Counted from the stretch's first letter, positions 10,078 through 22,199 are shown. The stretch is 64,000 nucleotides of DNA from Rhizophagus clarus (GCA_015698045.1 BLAL01000030.1:310001-374000), one strand, 5' to 3'. Notes: generated by a model not told the origin, from the sequence alone. A program made the numbers and translations.

Positions 10078-13000
10078 TTAGTTTCAAGTGGCTTCTTACG
10101 TTTATCTTCTTGATTTTGTAATTCAAGAGTTTCCAGATCTTACTATTTCACATACAATCGGAATTCAATTACCTAATCAACCGTTACAAACTTTTAATAT
10201 CGATTTGTTGCTTCAAAGGATAGAAAAATTCTTTCGTGAAGATTTGCCAAGAATTATAACGAAGGAACCTTCTTGGAATTATAATTCAAGATGTAGAACT
10301 TGTGATTTTGTAAATGACTGTAGAAACGACTGTAAAAACGGTGCTGAGGGTTCTATTTCAATGATTCCTTATTTGTCATCCGAAAATGCTGAGTCTTTGA
10401 AAACTTTTATGTCATCACGAAAAGATATAGTTGATATCGAAGATATGGTAAATTTTATTAACAAAAGTAAAGATATCAAAGAAAGTGATAATTCAACGAT
10501 TAAACAGATTAAACGGATTGTCAAATATGATAAGAAATCAAAGACTTCACCATATTTGAAAGCCAAAAGGACTAAACAAGCACAGGTATAATTATTTTTT
10601 TTTTTATACCGTACATATAATATAGTTCTATATACTAATGATTATTTTTTTAATGTATCGAAAAGTTCATAGGATTACCAGTTGCAAATTTTCCCCAAGA
10701 AACGGATCATAATTTGTTAATTACGATGTCTTTGGATCCCTACTTATCTCGTCCTTTCGGATGGGGAATATGTCTCCATACTGGTGATGGAAAAATTTTG
10801 GAGAGTTTTAAACGCGCTGGTGCAATTTTAAAGAATGAATTTCAAGAAAAATACATTTCTTTGATGGATGAGTTTGTAACTACATTAGCGAAATGTTTTG
10901 AATATCTATCACAAGTTAAATCTCATGCTTGTATCTTCGTTTACTCTGAACGAGAAAAAACAACTATTCAGGAAGCTTTGTTAGAAATTATTACTATGGA
11001 TGATAATACCATTTCATATTCATTGCAGCATAACGCTAAAAGGTGTTTGTTTAATTTATTTGAAGAGGCGTCATTAATGTCAGTAACTGGAAGCAAAGAT
11101 GGAGATATTATGGAAATTCCTGATAGTAAGAACGAATGGAGAGAATTTCCAAGATTGATTATTTTAGAACAAGCGATAAAAAAAAATATCGCAATTTATG
11201 AACCCGGATTTTACCGTTTAGTTGATATTTGGCAACAACTGGTAAAACCAACGTTATCAAATGATCAAGAATTGTTAAATTCCTTGGAACAACATATGAG
11301 TATTGATTTAGATTATATTTATAATTCGTGGGTTTCTGAAAATAGTTCTAAACAAATAATTCAAGACATACATTTGCTAAGAATTATGTTCGGGAGTGCC
11401 GTAATAAGAGCTTATTATAAGCTTCTCAAAAAATCAATAGTTAATATCGATTCTATCTTGATATTTAATCCGCCAATTTTTACTTTTACAGAAATTAAAG
11501 CATTTAGAAATCATTATTTAGGAAAATTATATTTTTTTAAACAATTTGAAGCTATAATAGATTGCACGAAAACTAGATCTACTAGAATAAAAGATTTCAC
11601 ACAAGATGAATCTATGCGCGGGATTCAATTAAAATTTAAAACGGAATCAAAGAATAAAATTCTGAAATTCACTGTTATAAATAACAATAAAGAGGGCAGT
11701 CTATCAGAACACAATTCATTTAAAAGATATATTTTGGTTGAGGATAATCCGGCGGTAAGTATATAATTTGTGCATATTCTATACTCATTTAAAATAACAT
11801 AAAAATTGGGTTTATTAATGATCTATTGTTTTTTTTTCAAAAATGAAATAAAAAACATTGAAATAGGGCATTTTGAATGCAATTAAATATTCAGATATGC
11901 AATTTCGAAAGGAACGTAACAATATGGAATCAGCTAAAGGCTCAAATTCTTTAGCCATTGTATGTATTCATGAAGTTGATAATGAGACAATTTATCTAAA
12001 AGGCTACACTAAAAATTTACGTATAAAAGAAAATGAAAAATATCGGCTTTACGATCGTTATTTGGATTCTAATCTTGACAAAGTATTGACAGTACTTGCT
12101 GAAATAGATGAACGAAGTGATGATAACCAGTTAATGGTTACGGTTAGTACTTCATTTCTATAACTTCGTGAAAAAAAAAATCATTCGTTACTAATAAATT
12201 CATCTTGCTGTAATATAATTTTTATTAGGACCTTTTAAAAGACCCTAATGCATGGGGTTCTAGCTCGGCTTCAAACGAAGAACAATACAAAATTAAAAAT
12301 GCAACTTTGAGTCTGGAATCTCTTCATATGTCTCCATCCCAAAAAATCATTTCAAAAGAATTATTAAAAAAAAGTCTTCAAGTCGTTTGGGGACCACCTG
12401 TAATTATAATTTATTTCTACTATGCATTAATATATATACTGTATATAACGAATTTTATTAATAATATTTATTCCGTATAACAGGGTTCCGGCAAAACACA
12501 TTTTCTTGCGCTATTTACCACATGGTACTTAAATGCGTTTATATCAAAATTGACAGGTGCTAATAAGAAATGTGTGATCGGAGTAACGGCTTTTACTAAA
12601 GATGCTATTTCAAATTTATTGGAGAGGATTTCCCACGAGAGAAAAGATCGTCAATTCGACATTCTCAATATGGTTAAAAATTGTGAAAAAAATGGTATAT
12701 CTAAAACAATTAAAGAAAATGGTCGTTCTATTGTAATTGGTGGTACTGTTTGGGATTGGTATAAAATAAGAAATATTGTTAAATGCGATATTATGATGAT
12801 AGATGAAGGTTCTCAAGTAAGTAAGAATTTAATGATAATCTTATTTTATTAATTGCTGAGATATAATTTTATTCTTTGATAGTTATTGGTTTCAGACGCT
12901 ATCATCGCAATTGAATGTTTGAATCTAAAAACTGGAAAATTAATTGTTGCTGGAGATCATATGGTAAATGAAATTAAGATTTTTGTCAATTTTTAAAATA

Positions 13001-14114
13001 CTACAAAATTTACGTCGTATTTTGTATCAAGTTCATTACATTAAGAATTTTTCTATTACTAGCAATTGGGGCCTATTATCAAAAATCCCAATTCCTATCC
13101 TACGTTTCCATGCGATCATCCTCTATTATTTGGATCCATACAACAATGTTTAATGCGACGAAATAATGGTTCAATTATACATGATAATTCAAGGAATCAT
13201 GACTTTGGACCTCATATTAAACAACTTACCGAAAATTGGAGGATGGTTCGTTTCTATTTCCCTTTATAATCTCATTGAGAAAAAGTCGCTAACGACTCGT
13301 TCCTCATGATCATGTTATCGTTGAACAGCGCATCCCCATAATAATTCAAGCTAACAAACATTATTTTTATCTCTTTTATTATAGAATAAGGAAGTAAACG
13401 AATTATTTCAAAATATTTATGGCAAAAATTATATTTCCAAGAATCCAAATCTAAAACTCGCCTTAGATGATGAAAAATTATCACATGTATCAGATACTCG
13501 AATTCAAAGAATTTTATCGCCAAATTCAGCAATTACATTAGTGATAATTAAAAATAATGAATTGGATAATCCTAATATATTATCAGATGAGACAAAAAAT
13601 TGAAGCTGATGTTGTTGAAAAAATTGCTACATCTTTTTTTGAATCATTAAAAGTAGGAAAAGAACAAAAATTATTTATAGTAACGCCATATAATCGACAA
13701 CTACATGAAATTAATTCACGACTAAAATGTTTGAAGATTAAAAACTTACAAATTAATACAGTGAATAAAATACAAGGACAAGAAGCAGATATTGTAATAG
13801 CATGCTTTGGATTTTTCACTTTAAAGGATCCCATGTTTATGTTTAATATGAATAGGTGGAATACAGCATTAAGTAGAGCAAAATCTAAATTAATAATCAT
13901 CACGACCGATAAAATGCTTGTTCCTGACGATATAGAAATATTTATTAACAAAAAATTAAGTGGAGGATTAGAATTCCTTCATATGGTGAAGAATTTGGTA
14001 CAATCACGAGGAAATCAAAATAGCAACATAAAAGGAAAAAGACCGAGAGTTGATTATGATGATGATATAGTTGAATGGATTATTGACGGAAGAGAAAAGC
14101 GTCTAAAGAAATAA
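9292..14114 (+). CDS. PD-(D/E)xK nuclease / RNase H-like / SF1 helicase fusion (TM0106/Dna2-like)
   Basis: Ten exons: 9292-9300, 9505-9969, 10082-10585, 10666-11754, 11867-12142, 12229-12399, 12484-12816, 12883-12963, 13063-13245 and 13385-14114, about 1280 residues. All nine introns (66-204 bp) are phase 0. The N-terminus holds a RecB/Cas4-type nuclease: PDF with Asp129, WDAKSS (Asp146, Lys148) and QVASY (Gln160, Tyr164). Four cysteines follow (229, 232, 238, 242; C-x2-C-x5-C-x3-C), likely an Fe-S cluster. The middle (about 330-700) resembles the RNase H-like module of bacterial TM0106-family proteins. The C-terminal third is an SF1 helicase: Walker A GPPGSGKT split by an intron, Walker B IDEGSQ, motif III GDHMQLGP, NKIQGQEADIV and NTALSRAKSKL. 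Likely role: cutting and unwinding DNA in repair or defence (inference). One oddity: the frame shifts by one base at an A6 run (13594-13599) in the last exon. Confidence 0.85.
10044..10078 (+). repeat. (ATT)n microsatellite in an intron
   Basis: About eleven ATT repeats lie directly before the acceptor of the second intron of the nuclease-helicase gene. The array replaces the usual T-rich tract. Confidence 0.9.
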
Positions 14115-15021
14115 AACTTCAAATTAAAATAATAAATATTAACGTAACTATTTATTAAATCTTCAAGCACATTTTCGTATATATATTTGTACCATGTCAC
14201 AATTAATTCTTGGCTTTTATTTTTTTGTTTCAATTAAATATAATTCCAAACACTATATCTTCTTGATCAAAAGTCTTTACATATTCTAAAAAAAATGAAA
14301 ATTTCTTAATTTTATGATACAATAATTTTTTTTAAAAAAAAAATTATATAAAGTATGACTTTAATTAATGTCGACTATATAAGAAAATTAAATCTTATTA
14401 GACTAATTAACAATTGAAAATCGAACTAATGAGCCCAGTATGTTCAATTTAATTGTCACTTATGCTATTAATTAGTTATTTAAAACAATTGTATATAAAT
14501 AGAAAGATTTAAATAAGTATAAATATATACTATTGCAATAAAAATTAGAAGTTAAATTAATTTAAATTTATAATAACTAAACAAACATATTTCATATCGG
14601 TACTCTTTCTCATTCGATTTATATAAAATTAGAAAATAAAATGTTTTCATAATATTCTACATCAAATAGATCCATTAATAGATTAGCAAAGTACATTTAT
14701 AGAACAAGATAAATTTGCAAAATAACAAGTTTTTGTTGCTTATTTGTTTATTTTATTTTATATATGATAAAAAAGATAATAATCTCAATTGGTATCATAA
14801 TAGAAATAACCCATATACTATACCAAATATAGAGCAAAGGCTGATTTGAACTGTAGGAAAAAGATAAGTAAATATACCAAATTCACCAAAATAGTGTTCA
14901 ATTTAACCCTATTTTAAATCTAATAAAATTAATACATAGAAACTATCGATTTCAAAAAATTGGGGCTCTCTCCTGCTTTCATTTAGTGTCATTTTGTAGC
15001 ATAATAAAATTATAGTATTAA
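14115..15021. other. A/T-rich intergenic stretch, no gene
   Basis: Downstream of the nuclease-helicase gene the sequence is A/T-rich without coding character, clear repeats or RNA genes that I can recognise. Confidence 0.5.
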
Positions 15022-16672
15022 TTTTACAAAATGAGAAAATTTATTTCTTACCCGGGTGATTTCTCACCCCTATCACGTATAAACATTTCGATTGGCTAAT
15101 AAAATTTTACAATTACATCATATCGACCAGTTATTTGTTTACATCCGTTTTCTTTTTCGGTTAGCTTTTGGCTTCGCGTAAAAGGTTTGATATTTCTTTT
15201 TTTTTCATTTGTTTTCTTTTCTTTTTTTTCATTTCCTAATTTCTTTCTCTTTTCCTTCTTAGGTCTTTATTAAGTTCTTCCAGTTTCGCGTTGAAGGTAC
15301 GTTGTTTTTTTTTGTTTCTAATTTTTTTTTGTTTTGTTTTCTAACTTTATTTCATTCCTTCTTCCTTTTATTTTTATAGGTTTTGGCTTTTTTTTTAGAT
15401 TTCGTCTGATCCTGGTTTTCTCTTTTTTAGGTTTGTCGAAACTCTTTGAAATAGAAAGTAGGTGTTCAGCTTCTTTTTTTTTGTTGTATTCTCTTGTTCT
15501 TGCCTTCATACTAACAATAGTCATTTGTTTTCTTTTTTTTTTTTAGTTTTTGTTTCATTTTTGATTTTAATACTCTTTCATTTTTGTTCCCTTTCTCTTT
15601 CGTTTTCCCCTTCTTTATTCTCTTTTCCTTTCACTTTTTCCTCTCGTTTTCATTTTCGTTTCCCCTCCCATCTGTTTCTTTTGTTTTTTCATTTTTGTTT
15701 TTTTCTCTTCGCTATCCCCTTCCATTTTTCCATCCAGTTTCCTTTTATTTCCTTTCATCCTCTGTTTTCGTCCTCTTTACCTTTCATCTTCTCTTTTGCA
15801 ACACGTTATTTTTTTTAGGTTTCTAGATCTTTTCAAAAATGGGGTGGGCGTTCCATTTCATTCTTTTTTTTGCTGCATCCCTTTATCTTCATTACTAACA
15901 ATTTTTTTCTCTCATCTTTTCGTTTATGTTTCATTTTTGATTTTGTTTCCTTTTCTCTTACGTTTTCCCTTTCATTTTTCTGTTTTTCATTCCCTTTACT
16001 TTTTCTTTCCATTTTATTTTCATTGTCATGTTGTTTTCCTTTCTGTTCCCTTTATTTTCTCCTTTTTTGTTTCCTTCCCTCTCGTTTGTCCTTTTATTTT
16101 AATTTTCGATCCCTTTCCTTTTCCATTTTTCCTTTATGTTAATTTTTGTTCTTTTTATCCTTTCGCTATCCCTTCCATTTTGTTCCCCTCCCTTCTCATT
16201 TCCCTTTGTTTTAATTTTGTTTCTTCGTCCACCATCTTTTCGTTTTTTTCCCTCATTATCAAACATATTATTATTTCACTCCCTTTTGGTCTTGTCTTCT
16301 TTTCCGTTTATTTTGTTTTTGTTTCATTACTTTTCTATATTTATGTAACATTTTGCCATTATTGTTGGGTTTCACATCATTATCACTAGTCATGTTAAAG
16401 ATAAAAGTTTTGGCTTTGAATACAATAAACTTAAGTTTTAGTTTTAAATAAATGTATTTAACTCTTCTATTCAATAAACTTCGAAGAATAAATTCACAAA
16501 TATTTTGTAACATAAAGTTGTTTTATATTGCGGAACTTTTTAATTAAATTTTTTAAGTTAAAAAAATTAGCCAATCAAAAATTAGCGAATCGAAAGTATA
16601 TCACGTGGCAAGGTGAGTAATATCAAATCTCACCCGGGGTAAGGGATAAATTCACCCTTACAAAATTTATCG
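15022..16672. mobile_element. TIR-bounded element with pyrimidine-rich interior
   Basis: The two ends are inverted copies of each other over about 85 bp with several mismatches. Shared blocks are AATTTAT...CTTACCCGGGTGA, CACC, CACGT and TTTCGATTSGCTAAT (left 15022-15105, right 16577-16672). Between them, about 15180-16350 is almost purely T and C on the plus strand, with a few intron-like signals (TTCTTAG, GTACGT, CTAAC). The hydrophobic plus-strand frames inside (Phe, Ser, Leu only) are by-products of this bias. It looks like a non-autonomous foldback or MITE-like element. I could not settle a target-site duplication. Confidence 0.5.
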
Positions 16673-16841
16673 TATTGTAAATTTACGATATTTGGTTGAA
16701 CAACATGATTAATAATAATTCGCTAAGATTAAACTATTGATAATTATAAATTTTTATATTTATTAAACAAATCTAAAAAAAAAAAAAATGAAAAATATCA
16801 CCTCTATAAAATAGTCAGATAAAATATAATAAATAGTTATT

Positions 16842-16975
16842 GTTCAGTCATTAGGAATAATGCGGCGACCAATAGAAATTAATGTTACTAATATTGACTT
16901 CAATGTTGGATCAATATTAGATTTCTCACAAACATACCGGTTATTAAAATTCCGCATATTCCTAATCGTCTGAAC
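16842..16975. repeat. imperfect inverted repeat downstream of a BTB-TLDc gene
   Basis: GTTCAG-TC-ATTAGGAATAATGCGG at 16842-16866 is mirrored by CCGCATATTCCTAAT-CGT-CTGAAC at 16952-16975, and the match continues outward with GTTATT/AATAAC. On the minus strand this lies 19-152 nt past the stop codon of the neighbouring gene, so it would form a long hairpin in its 3' untranslated RNA, or it is a 134-bp MITE. Confidence 0.55.
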
Positions 16976-16993
16976 GATAATAACCAAGATTGT

Positions 16994-18534
16994 TTATTTT
17001 TTAATAACCTGAAAAACTTCATAATTCTCTACATTAAAAACATTATAACCATTCCATTCACGATTACCTTGTGGAACATCAATTTTAGGATAAGTGGAAA
17101 CATAATTTTTCCAAGTACCATCAATATCTTGAAATAAATCATGACCACGACCAAATGCTGGTCCATAATCTTGAGAACAATATATAGCTCCATACCCATC
17201 TTCATTAATATGACCCGCCACTTTTGCACTGTTAAGATCATTTCTACTCATAAATGAAAATAAAAAACTATTTTTTGCGGACTTCCAATCATTACAAGTT
17301 GAATTCCAATAAAGTGAATTATATCCACCAACAATGTGTTCCGAATTTGGTATTTTTATTATAACTATAGTAGCTCCTTTATTATCACATTTAGCATGAA
17401 AGGCTGCTGATGTGTTACCATCCCTATTAGCGCGGAAGAGTAGATTGAATTTATAGGGAACATTTCTTATATCATAAGAATTATTTTTCTTTTCAATCCA
17501 ACTAGCGAAAATAGCAAAATGTTGAGGTCCAATTATAATAGAATCATATACATCTAATGGCTTTCTGGGAGGTTGTATATTAAGGTTAAATTCCTTATTT
17601 GGTACCATATGAAATGCAAGCACATTATCAATCGTATCATCAGGTATTAATATTTTAAAAGGATATACTCTTAAAAAAAAATCTTTTGAATTTATATGGT
17701 AAAATCTAATTAAAGGAATAAATTTATGAAGAGTTCTTCCCATAATTGAAATTTCTTCTTTATTCCATTTCTTAATGTCATGTTGAATAGAAGGGTGTTG
17801 AGCTAAACACCACTTGACTAAGCTGTCCCATATATCAATTTCATCCAATGATAAATCATCACTTTTTATAAGTAATTCTAATAATGGTGCATTTAATCTA
17901 ATCAAATAATCGTAATTTAATAATATTTCTGGTGATCCACAAATTGCTTCGAGAAAAGCTTCCATTAATTTTGCGAATGTATCACATCGATAAACCTGAT
18001 AAACAATTTCAAAGATTTCAATAGGATTCTTTTGCAAAAATTCATATCGATGATTAAATAAATATTCTTGAATACAAGGGATTAATGTTTGGATACCAAG
18101 TTCATCTACTGCTATCAAAAGGTTTAATAATTCTGGACCTTGTAATTTTGTCAAATCAATATTCCCACAATAAATAAATCTGATATTTTTTTTTTAAAAA
18201 AAATAATGATTCAATATAATTAGCATTTTTTTTTTTTTTTTTTTTAAGTATATTATTTTTAATTTTATTGTGTTTATTACCTTAGGATAACTTTAAATAT
18301 TTGAGGAGAAAAGTTAGGTTTATTAAAAATAAATTTCCCATCATTTTTATTAGCCCATTCATTAAATAACGCCGCATGAAAATATTGGGACCTAGTGCAC
18401 AAAACAATGGAGTGTGCACGAAATTCTTTTATATTTTCATCTTCACCAACGTAAATAATGACATCGTATCCTTTTTCAGTTTCAAGTAATTTTTCCCAAT
18501 CATTAATAAGTTCTTGAGAAAATTCAAAAGACAT
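16994..18534 (-). CDS. BTB-BACK-TLDc domain protein (intact)
   Basis: Exon 1 is 18534-18281 and exon 2 is 18179-16994, joined over a 101-bp T-rich intron in phase 2, giving 479 residues. Order: BTB/POZ domain (about residues 20-120, with GYDVIIYVGEDENIKEFRAH and, across the intron, VILR-FIYCGNIDL), BACK-like helical region (about 125-240, with LSLDEIDIWDSLVKWCLAQH) and TLDc domain (about 295-479, with FHAKCDNKGATIVIIKI and VGGYNSLYWNS). BTB-BACK proteins usually link substrates to Cullin-3 ubiquitin ligases; TLDc is associated with oxidative-stress functions. Which substrate is unknown. It shares intron position and layout with the plus-strand copies at 22, 28, 52 and 54 kb but is the most diverged and lies in the opposite orientation. 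No breaks seen. Confidence 0.9.
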
Positions 18535-19400
18535 GATTTCTTTATAATAACGACTAACGAATAATTTTATATTTAATTATTTATTGTTTATAAAAACAAG
18601 AACGTCACATGAAATAAAATGTAACGATTAACGAATGAATTAGGCAATTTAAATGAAATATACAATCAATGGTGTAAATCTTTCCGCTTTGGACTGATTG
18701 AAATTATAATAATACCGGCCGATTTTTTTTTTGTCACACCGCACAATCTTATGCACAGAGTAATTATTAAATTATCAAATTAAAGAACTTTAACTACATC
18801 ACAACTTTGATATATAGGTCTACGTAGTATTAAATTCAAATTACATAATGTTAACCTGAGCAATAAACAATTATGAATACGTTTTCACTACGTAAAGATA
18901 AACCCATAAACCAATCTTTTATACAGTCCTAATTATTTCCATTTTTTAATCGAAGGTAAATTTAAATTTTAAAAATTTAAATCATAATAAACATATAATG
19001 ACATTTATGTTTAAATGCCTCTCTAATTTAAATTGCAGTTTTCTAAAATTTTCTAAAATTTTATTATGCTTGTTTATTTAGAACCTCTCCCCCTCAAACT
19101 TTTTCAAAATCTGGACGTTAAAATGAACAGTTAAACACTGTAAACAATATTTGGATTCATCATTATCTTTGTATCGTAATAATATCTAAACTGGGCCGAA
19201 TAGGAAACCAATTAAATTGCTTTCAATTACGAACAACTACTAATCGGTTAAAAACTAGTATTTATTCAAATATGCTCAATTCAGTAAAAAATCTTGCCGA
19301 TCATTTGTGACCCACATGATCTTACTGTACGACATGAAACACATAAATATTGTCATTTGAACGGTCACCTTAACCAAATAAAGTTTCTTTTAAATAAAGT
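18535..19400. other. intergenic, no gene
   Basis: A/T-rich. Near 19080-19118 a short block (on the minus strand GTCCAGATTTTGAAAAAG followed by a G-rich run) recurs in opposite orientation at 57211-57245. Otherwise I see nothing. Confidence 0.4.
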
Positions 19401-20906
19401 ATGTTCAAATTAAACGGAGATATTCTTTACCTGATTTTCAAAGAATTACAATATAATAAAAAAGCCTTTCTTCATGTCTTACGGTTAATAAAACCTGATG
19501 TAAATTAATCATTCCAATTTTGTGGAAAGATCCTTGGAAATATTTGAAGAGAGAGAAGTTACTGCTAAATGTAATCATTTCACATTTGTCGGAAGTGTCA
19601 AGAAATAATTTAAAAAATAAAGGTGCTAATATTTTGACAAATGCTTATCAAAAGCCTTTATTTAATTACATTAGTTTTTGTAGACATTTAAGTTTATTTG
19701 GTTTAAATAAACTGATCAGCGCTATTAATGATTTTAATAATAATACTGATGTATTTTCAACTGTTAGAAAAGAAATAATTAACCTTTTCATTAATGAAAA
19801 TACAAGAATAACACACCTTGATATCCCTTATCAATTTGATTATCAATTACATCTTATTCCTGGAGCCAAAAGCTGTTTTTCAGAACTTGAATTTTTCAGT
19901 TGTAATATGTGTATCAATGATGATATTTTGTTTGGATTAACAGAAATATGCCAATCAATTAAAGAATTAGAACTTTTTATTGAAAAAGATAACAATTATG
20001 GAATTGTTAAATTAGTTGAAAGTTCCAAGAAATTATTTAATGTACGTTTGATAATCAATGGACATTCAAAAAATGATTCATCATTATCATTTTGTAAAGT
20101 TCTTGAAAATTCGTTAATTAAACATGCAATTACTATGCAAGACTTTGTGATAACTGAGCAACCTACTATAAAAATTCTTTCATCTTTTAAAAATTTAATT
20201 AGATTAGAATTAGGATATATTTCTAACAAAAGTACATGGATTGTTTAGAGAATTTGTCTCTACCACTCTTACAAACTTTAAAAACGGTGTTTCAATAAAA
20301 GTTTTAACAAGTCTAATTGAGAATACAAAAGGATACCTTAATGAAATAAATATTGGGTACATATTTCATAATGAGAATGATAATGAAAAAATAATTCGAA
20401 CCATTTATCAAAAAATGTCCAAATCTCAAATACCTTAAACTAATGGTTAGAAGCTGTAATATCTTAGAATTTGAAAAATTATTGATTAATTGTCAATATT
20501 TAAATGGGTTATACATTATTATTGAAAATAATATTTGGTTTGATGATGGTGATCACACATTTAATTGGAATCTTTTATTTGAAGCTTTAATTAGATCGTC
20601 ACCAATTGATTTGTTTAAGTTTAAATTCTATTTTTATGATGCACTTAAATTGGAATCGTTAAAATTATTTCTTGATAATTGGAAAGGTAAAAACATTCTA
20701 TGCTACTACAAACTATTCAAGATTATAGTTGGGGAGTTTGTATTGGAATTGAAATGGAGCATTTCGATTTAATAGAAGAATTAAAACACGGGGAATTGTT
20801 AAAAAGTATAACCATCACAGGTCGAAGTTTGCCAATGTACAACAAATTGATAGCTGAAAAACTGCGTTCACCCGGCCCATTTCCAGCAGATTTACCGCGA
20901 ATTTAA
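19401..20906 (+). pseudogene. F-box / leucine-rich protein pseudogene
   Basis: It starts at ATG 19401 with an F-box-like helix (LNGDILYLIFKELQYNKKAF). It continues in shifted frames through IPILWKDPWKYLKREKLLL and KPLFNYISFCRHL and a leucine-rich body to a stop at 20906. This order is that of the large F-box/LRR-like family of Rhizophagus-type fungi (adaptors of SCF ubiquitin ligases). Breaks: a frame change near 19480, TGA at 19496-19498 where the family has Trp (NKTWC), frame changes near 20235 and 20280, one in an A-run near 20415 and one near 20698. At least five frameshifts plus a nonsense codon in 1.5 kb mean it is not functional as written. Confidence 0.75.
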
Positions 20907-21179
20907 ATTATATTTTTTTTACATTTGTGTCACACCAAAATAAAATAAAATGAAACTTTGTTTATTTTTCAAATATATTTACACTAAACTATAATCAAGT
21001 TTTTTTTATTCATGTTACTTTCTAAATATATTTTTATGTTTTCAAATTCATACTTATTGCATAATTCTATATTTCTATTATGTTTTATTATATTACTGGT
21101 ATAATAAGCATGATATATTGTAATTCGCATATTATCCTAATAAATGCAATGTAAAGTTAAAGTCTTAATTTAATAATAA
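20907..21179. other. A/T-rich spacer, no gene
   Basis: No coding segment or repeat recognised between the F-box pseudogene and the intron-like array. Confidence 0.4.
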
Positions 21180-21720
21180 TAATAATTAATTAATATCTCT
21201 TTTTAATTGAAATATACTATCATTCAAGATTCCATGTATTCAAAATCAAACCTTCAAAAGGAAAAAAGAAATGGTAACATTATCCAAGTTATAAGTAAGC
21301 TTGCAATAAAAGAAAAAATGAATGTTAGCCTACATTTCTATGATAATTTTTGATTCAAAACATACCATTACTCAAGAAGCCAAACCTATAAAAATGAAAA
21401 AGTGAAATGTTAGCAAATTATAAATAAGACAAAAAAAAGTTTATTTCTAAGAAGTCTACAAAGAAAGGATTAGTAAAAAATACTGAATTTTGTAGCATAC
21501 ACCAAATCATATCTCCTGTATATAGAAACCTACTAAGATGAAATAAAGTTAGTAGATATTTAAGATATAAGACCTGACCTGCCTCTCTTACCATAACCTC
21601 GCTAAAAGACATTTCTTAAAAAGAAGAATTTTCCGTCCTTTTTAGAAAATTTTCTCTGGACTTTTGATAAGTTCTTACTAAACTTTGACCTCTATAAAAT
21701 AAAAAAAAAGGTAATAATTT
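21180..21720 (-). repeat. intron-like units (minus strand)
   Basis: Read on the minus strand there are several donor/branch/acceptor sets. GTAAGAGAGG with CTACTAACTTT and CATCTTAG is followed by a short block, then a T-rich acceptor TTTGTAG, another short block, then TTGCTAACATTTC with TTTTTATAG, another short block, then GGTATG. This resembles the array at 1.8-3.0 kb. The 64-codon frame at 21418-21612 runs across these signals and is unlikely to be a protein. Confidence 0.35.
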
Positions 21721-22150
21721 TTTTTTTTAAAAAAAAAAAATAGATTGTATTTCATTCAATAAGTCATGCATGCGACTGACCTAAAGGAGGAGAGAGAGTT
21801 AAATATCTCAAGAAATTAAAATATATAAAAAAAAATGATTATATAATAATTAAGTCGTACAATTCTAAATTACAGATGCGAAATCACATTGATTTTAAAG
21901 TTTATTTAAAGCTAATTAATTGTTTATTTTAATTTAAAAATAATTTGCTACAATTCAATATTAGTTTGCTTGAAATTTAATTGAAATTTAATAAACTAAG
22001 TTTTACAAAATAATGTAAATTGATTAAAGTAATGATCATTGTGACCGGTTAAACATTACTCAATATAGAAAGGTCATTTTAAAATCCTGTCCAAATTGCG
22101 TTATACAGAAATACAGTAAATACTGCGCCGTTCGGTCATATAAACGTTGC
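21721..22150. other. A/T-rich spacer, no gene
   Basis: Spacer upstream of the BTB-TLDc pseudogene. A single GACCGGTT (22043-22050), one base from the Grainyhead consensus, sits about 150 bp before its start. Confidence 0.4.
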
Positions 22151-22173
22151 AACGTTGGACAAAACTTTTAGCC
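22151..22173 (+). promoter_or_regulatory. conserved 5' motif shared by BTB-TLDc copies
   Basis: AACGTTGGACAAAA followed by CTTTTAGCC, 27 bp before the start codon and just after a TATA-like CATATAAAC (22136-22144). Nearly the same 23 bp occur before the copy at 28532 and, more diverged, before the copy at 52278, so this marks a conserved start-of-transcript or regulatory block. Confidence 0.5.
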
Positions 22174-22199
22174 TTTTTTTTTTCATTATTAATTACAAA

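Noticed and set aside
10714..11766. Treating the 350-codon exon as a separate gene
   Set aside because: It has a phase-0 acceptor and donor and fits in frame between the nuclease and helicase exons of one gene.
13541..13586. A 46-nt intron in the nuclease-helicase last exon
   Set aside because: It would restore frame, but it is shorter than all nine other introns and would delete helicase sequence that looks conserved. A one-base shift in the A-run is simpler.
15334..16389. Several plus-strand ORFs rich in Phe, Ser and Leu that could pass for membrane proteins
   Set aside because: They come from a T/C-only tract. Composition, overlap in several frames and the surrounding inverted repeats argue for a repeat element.
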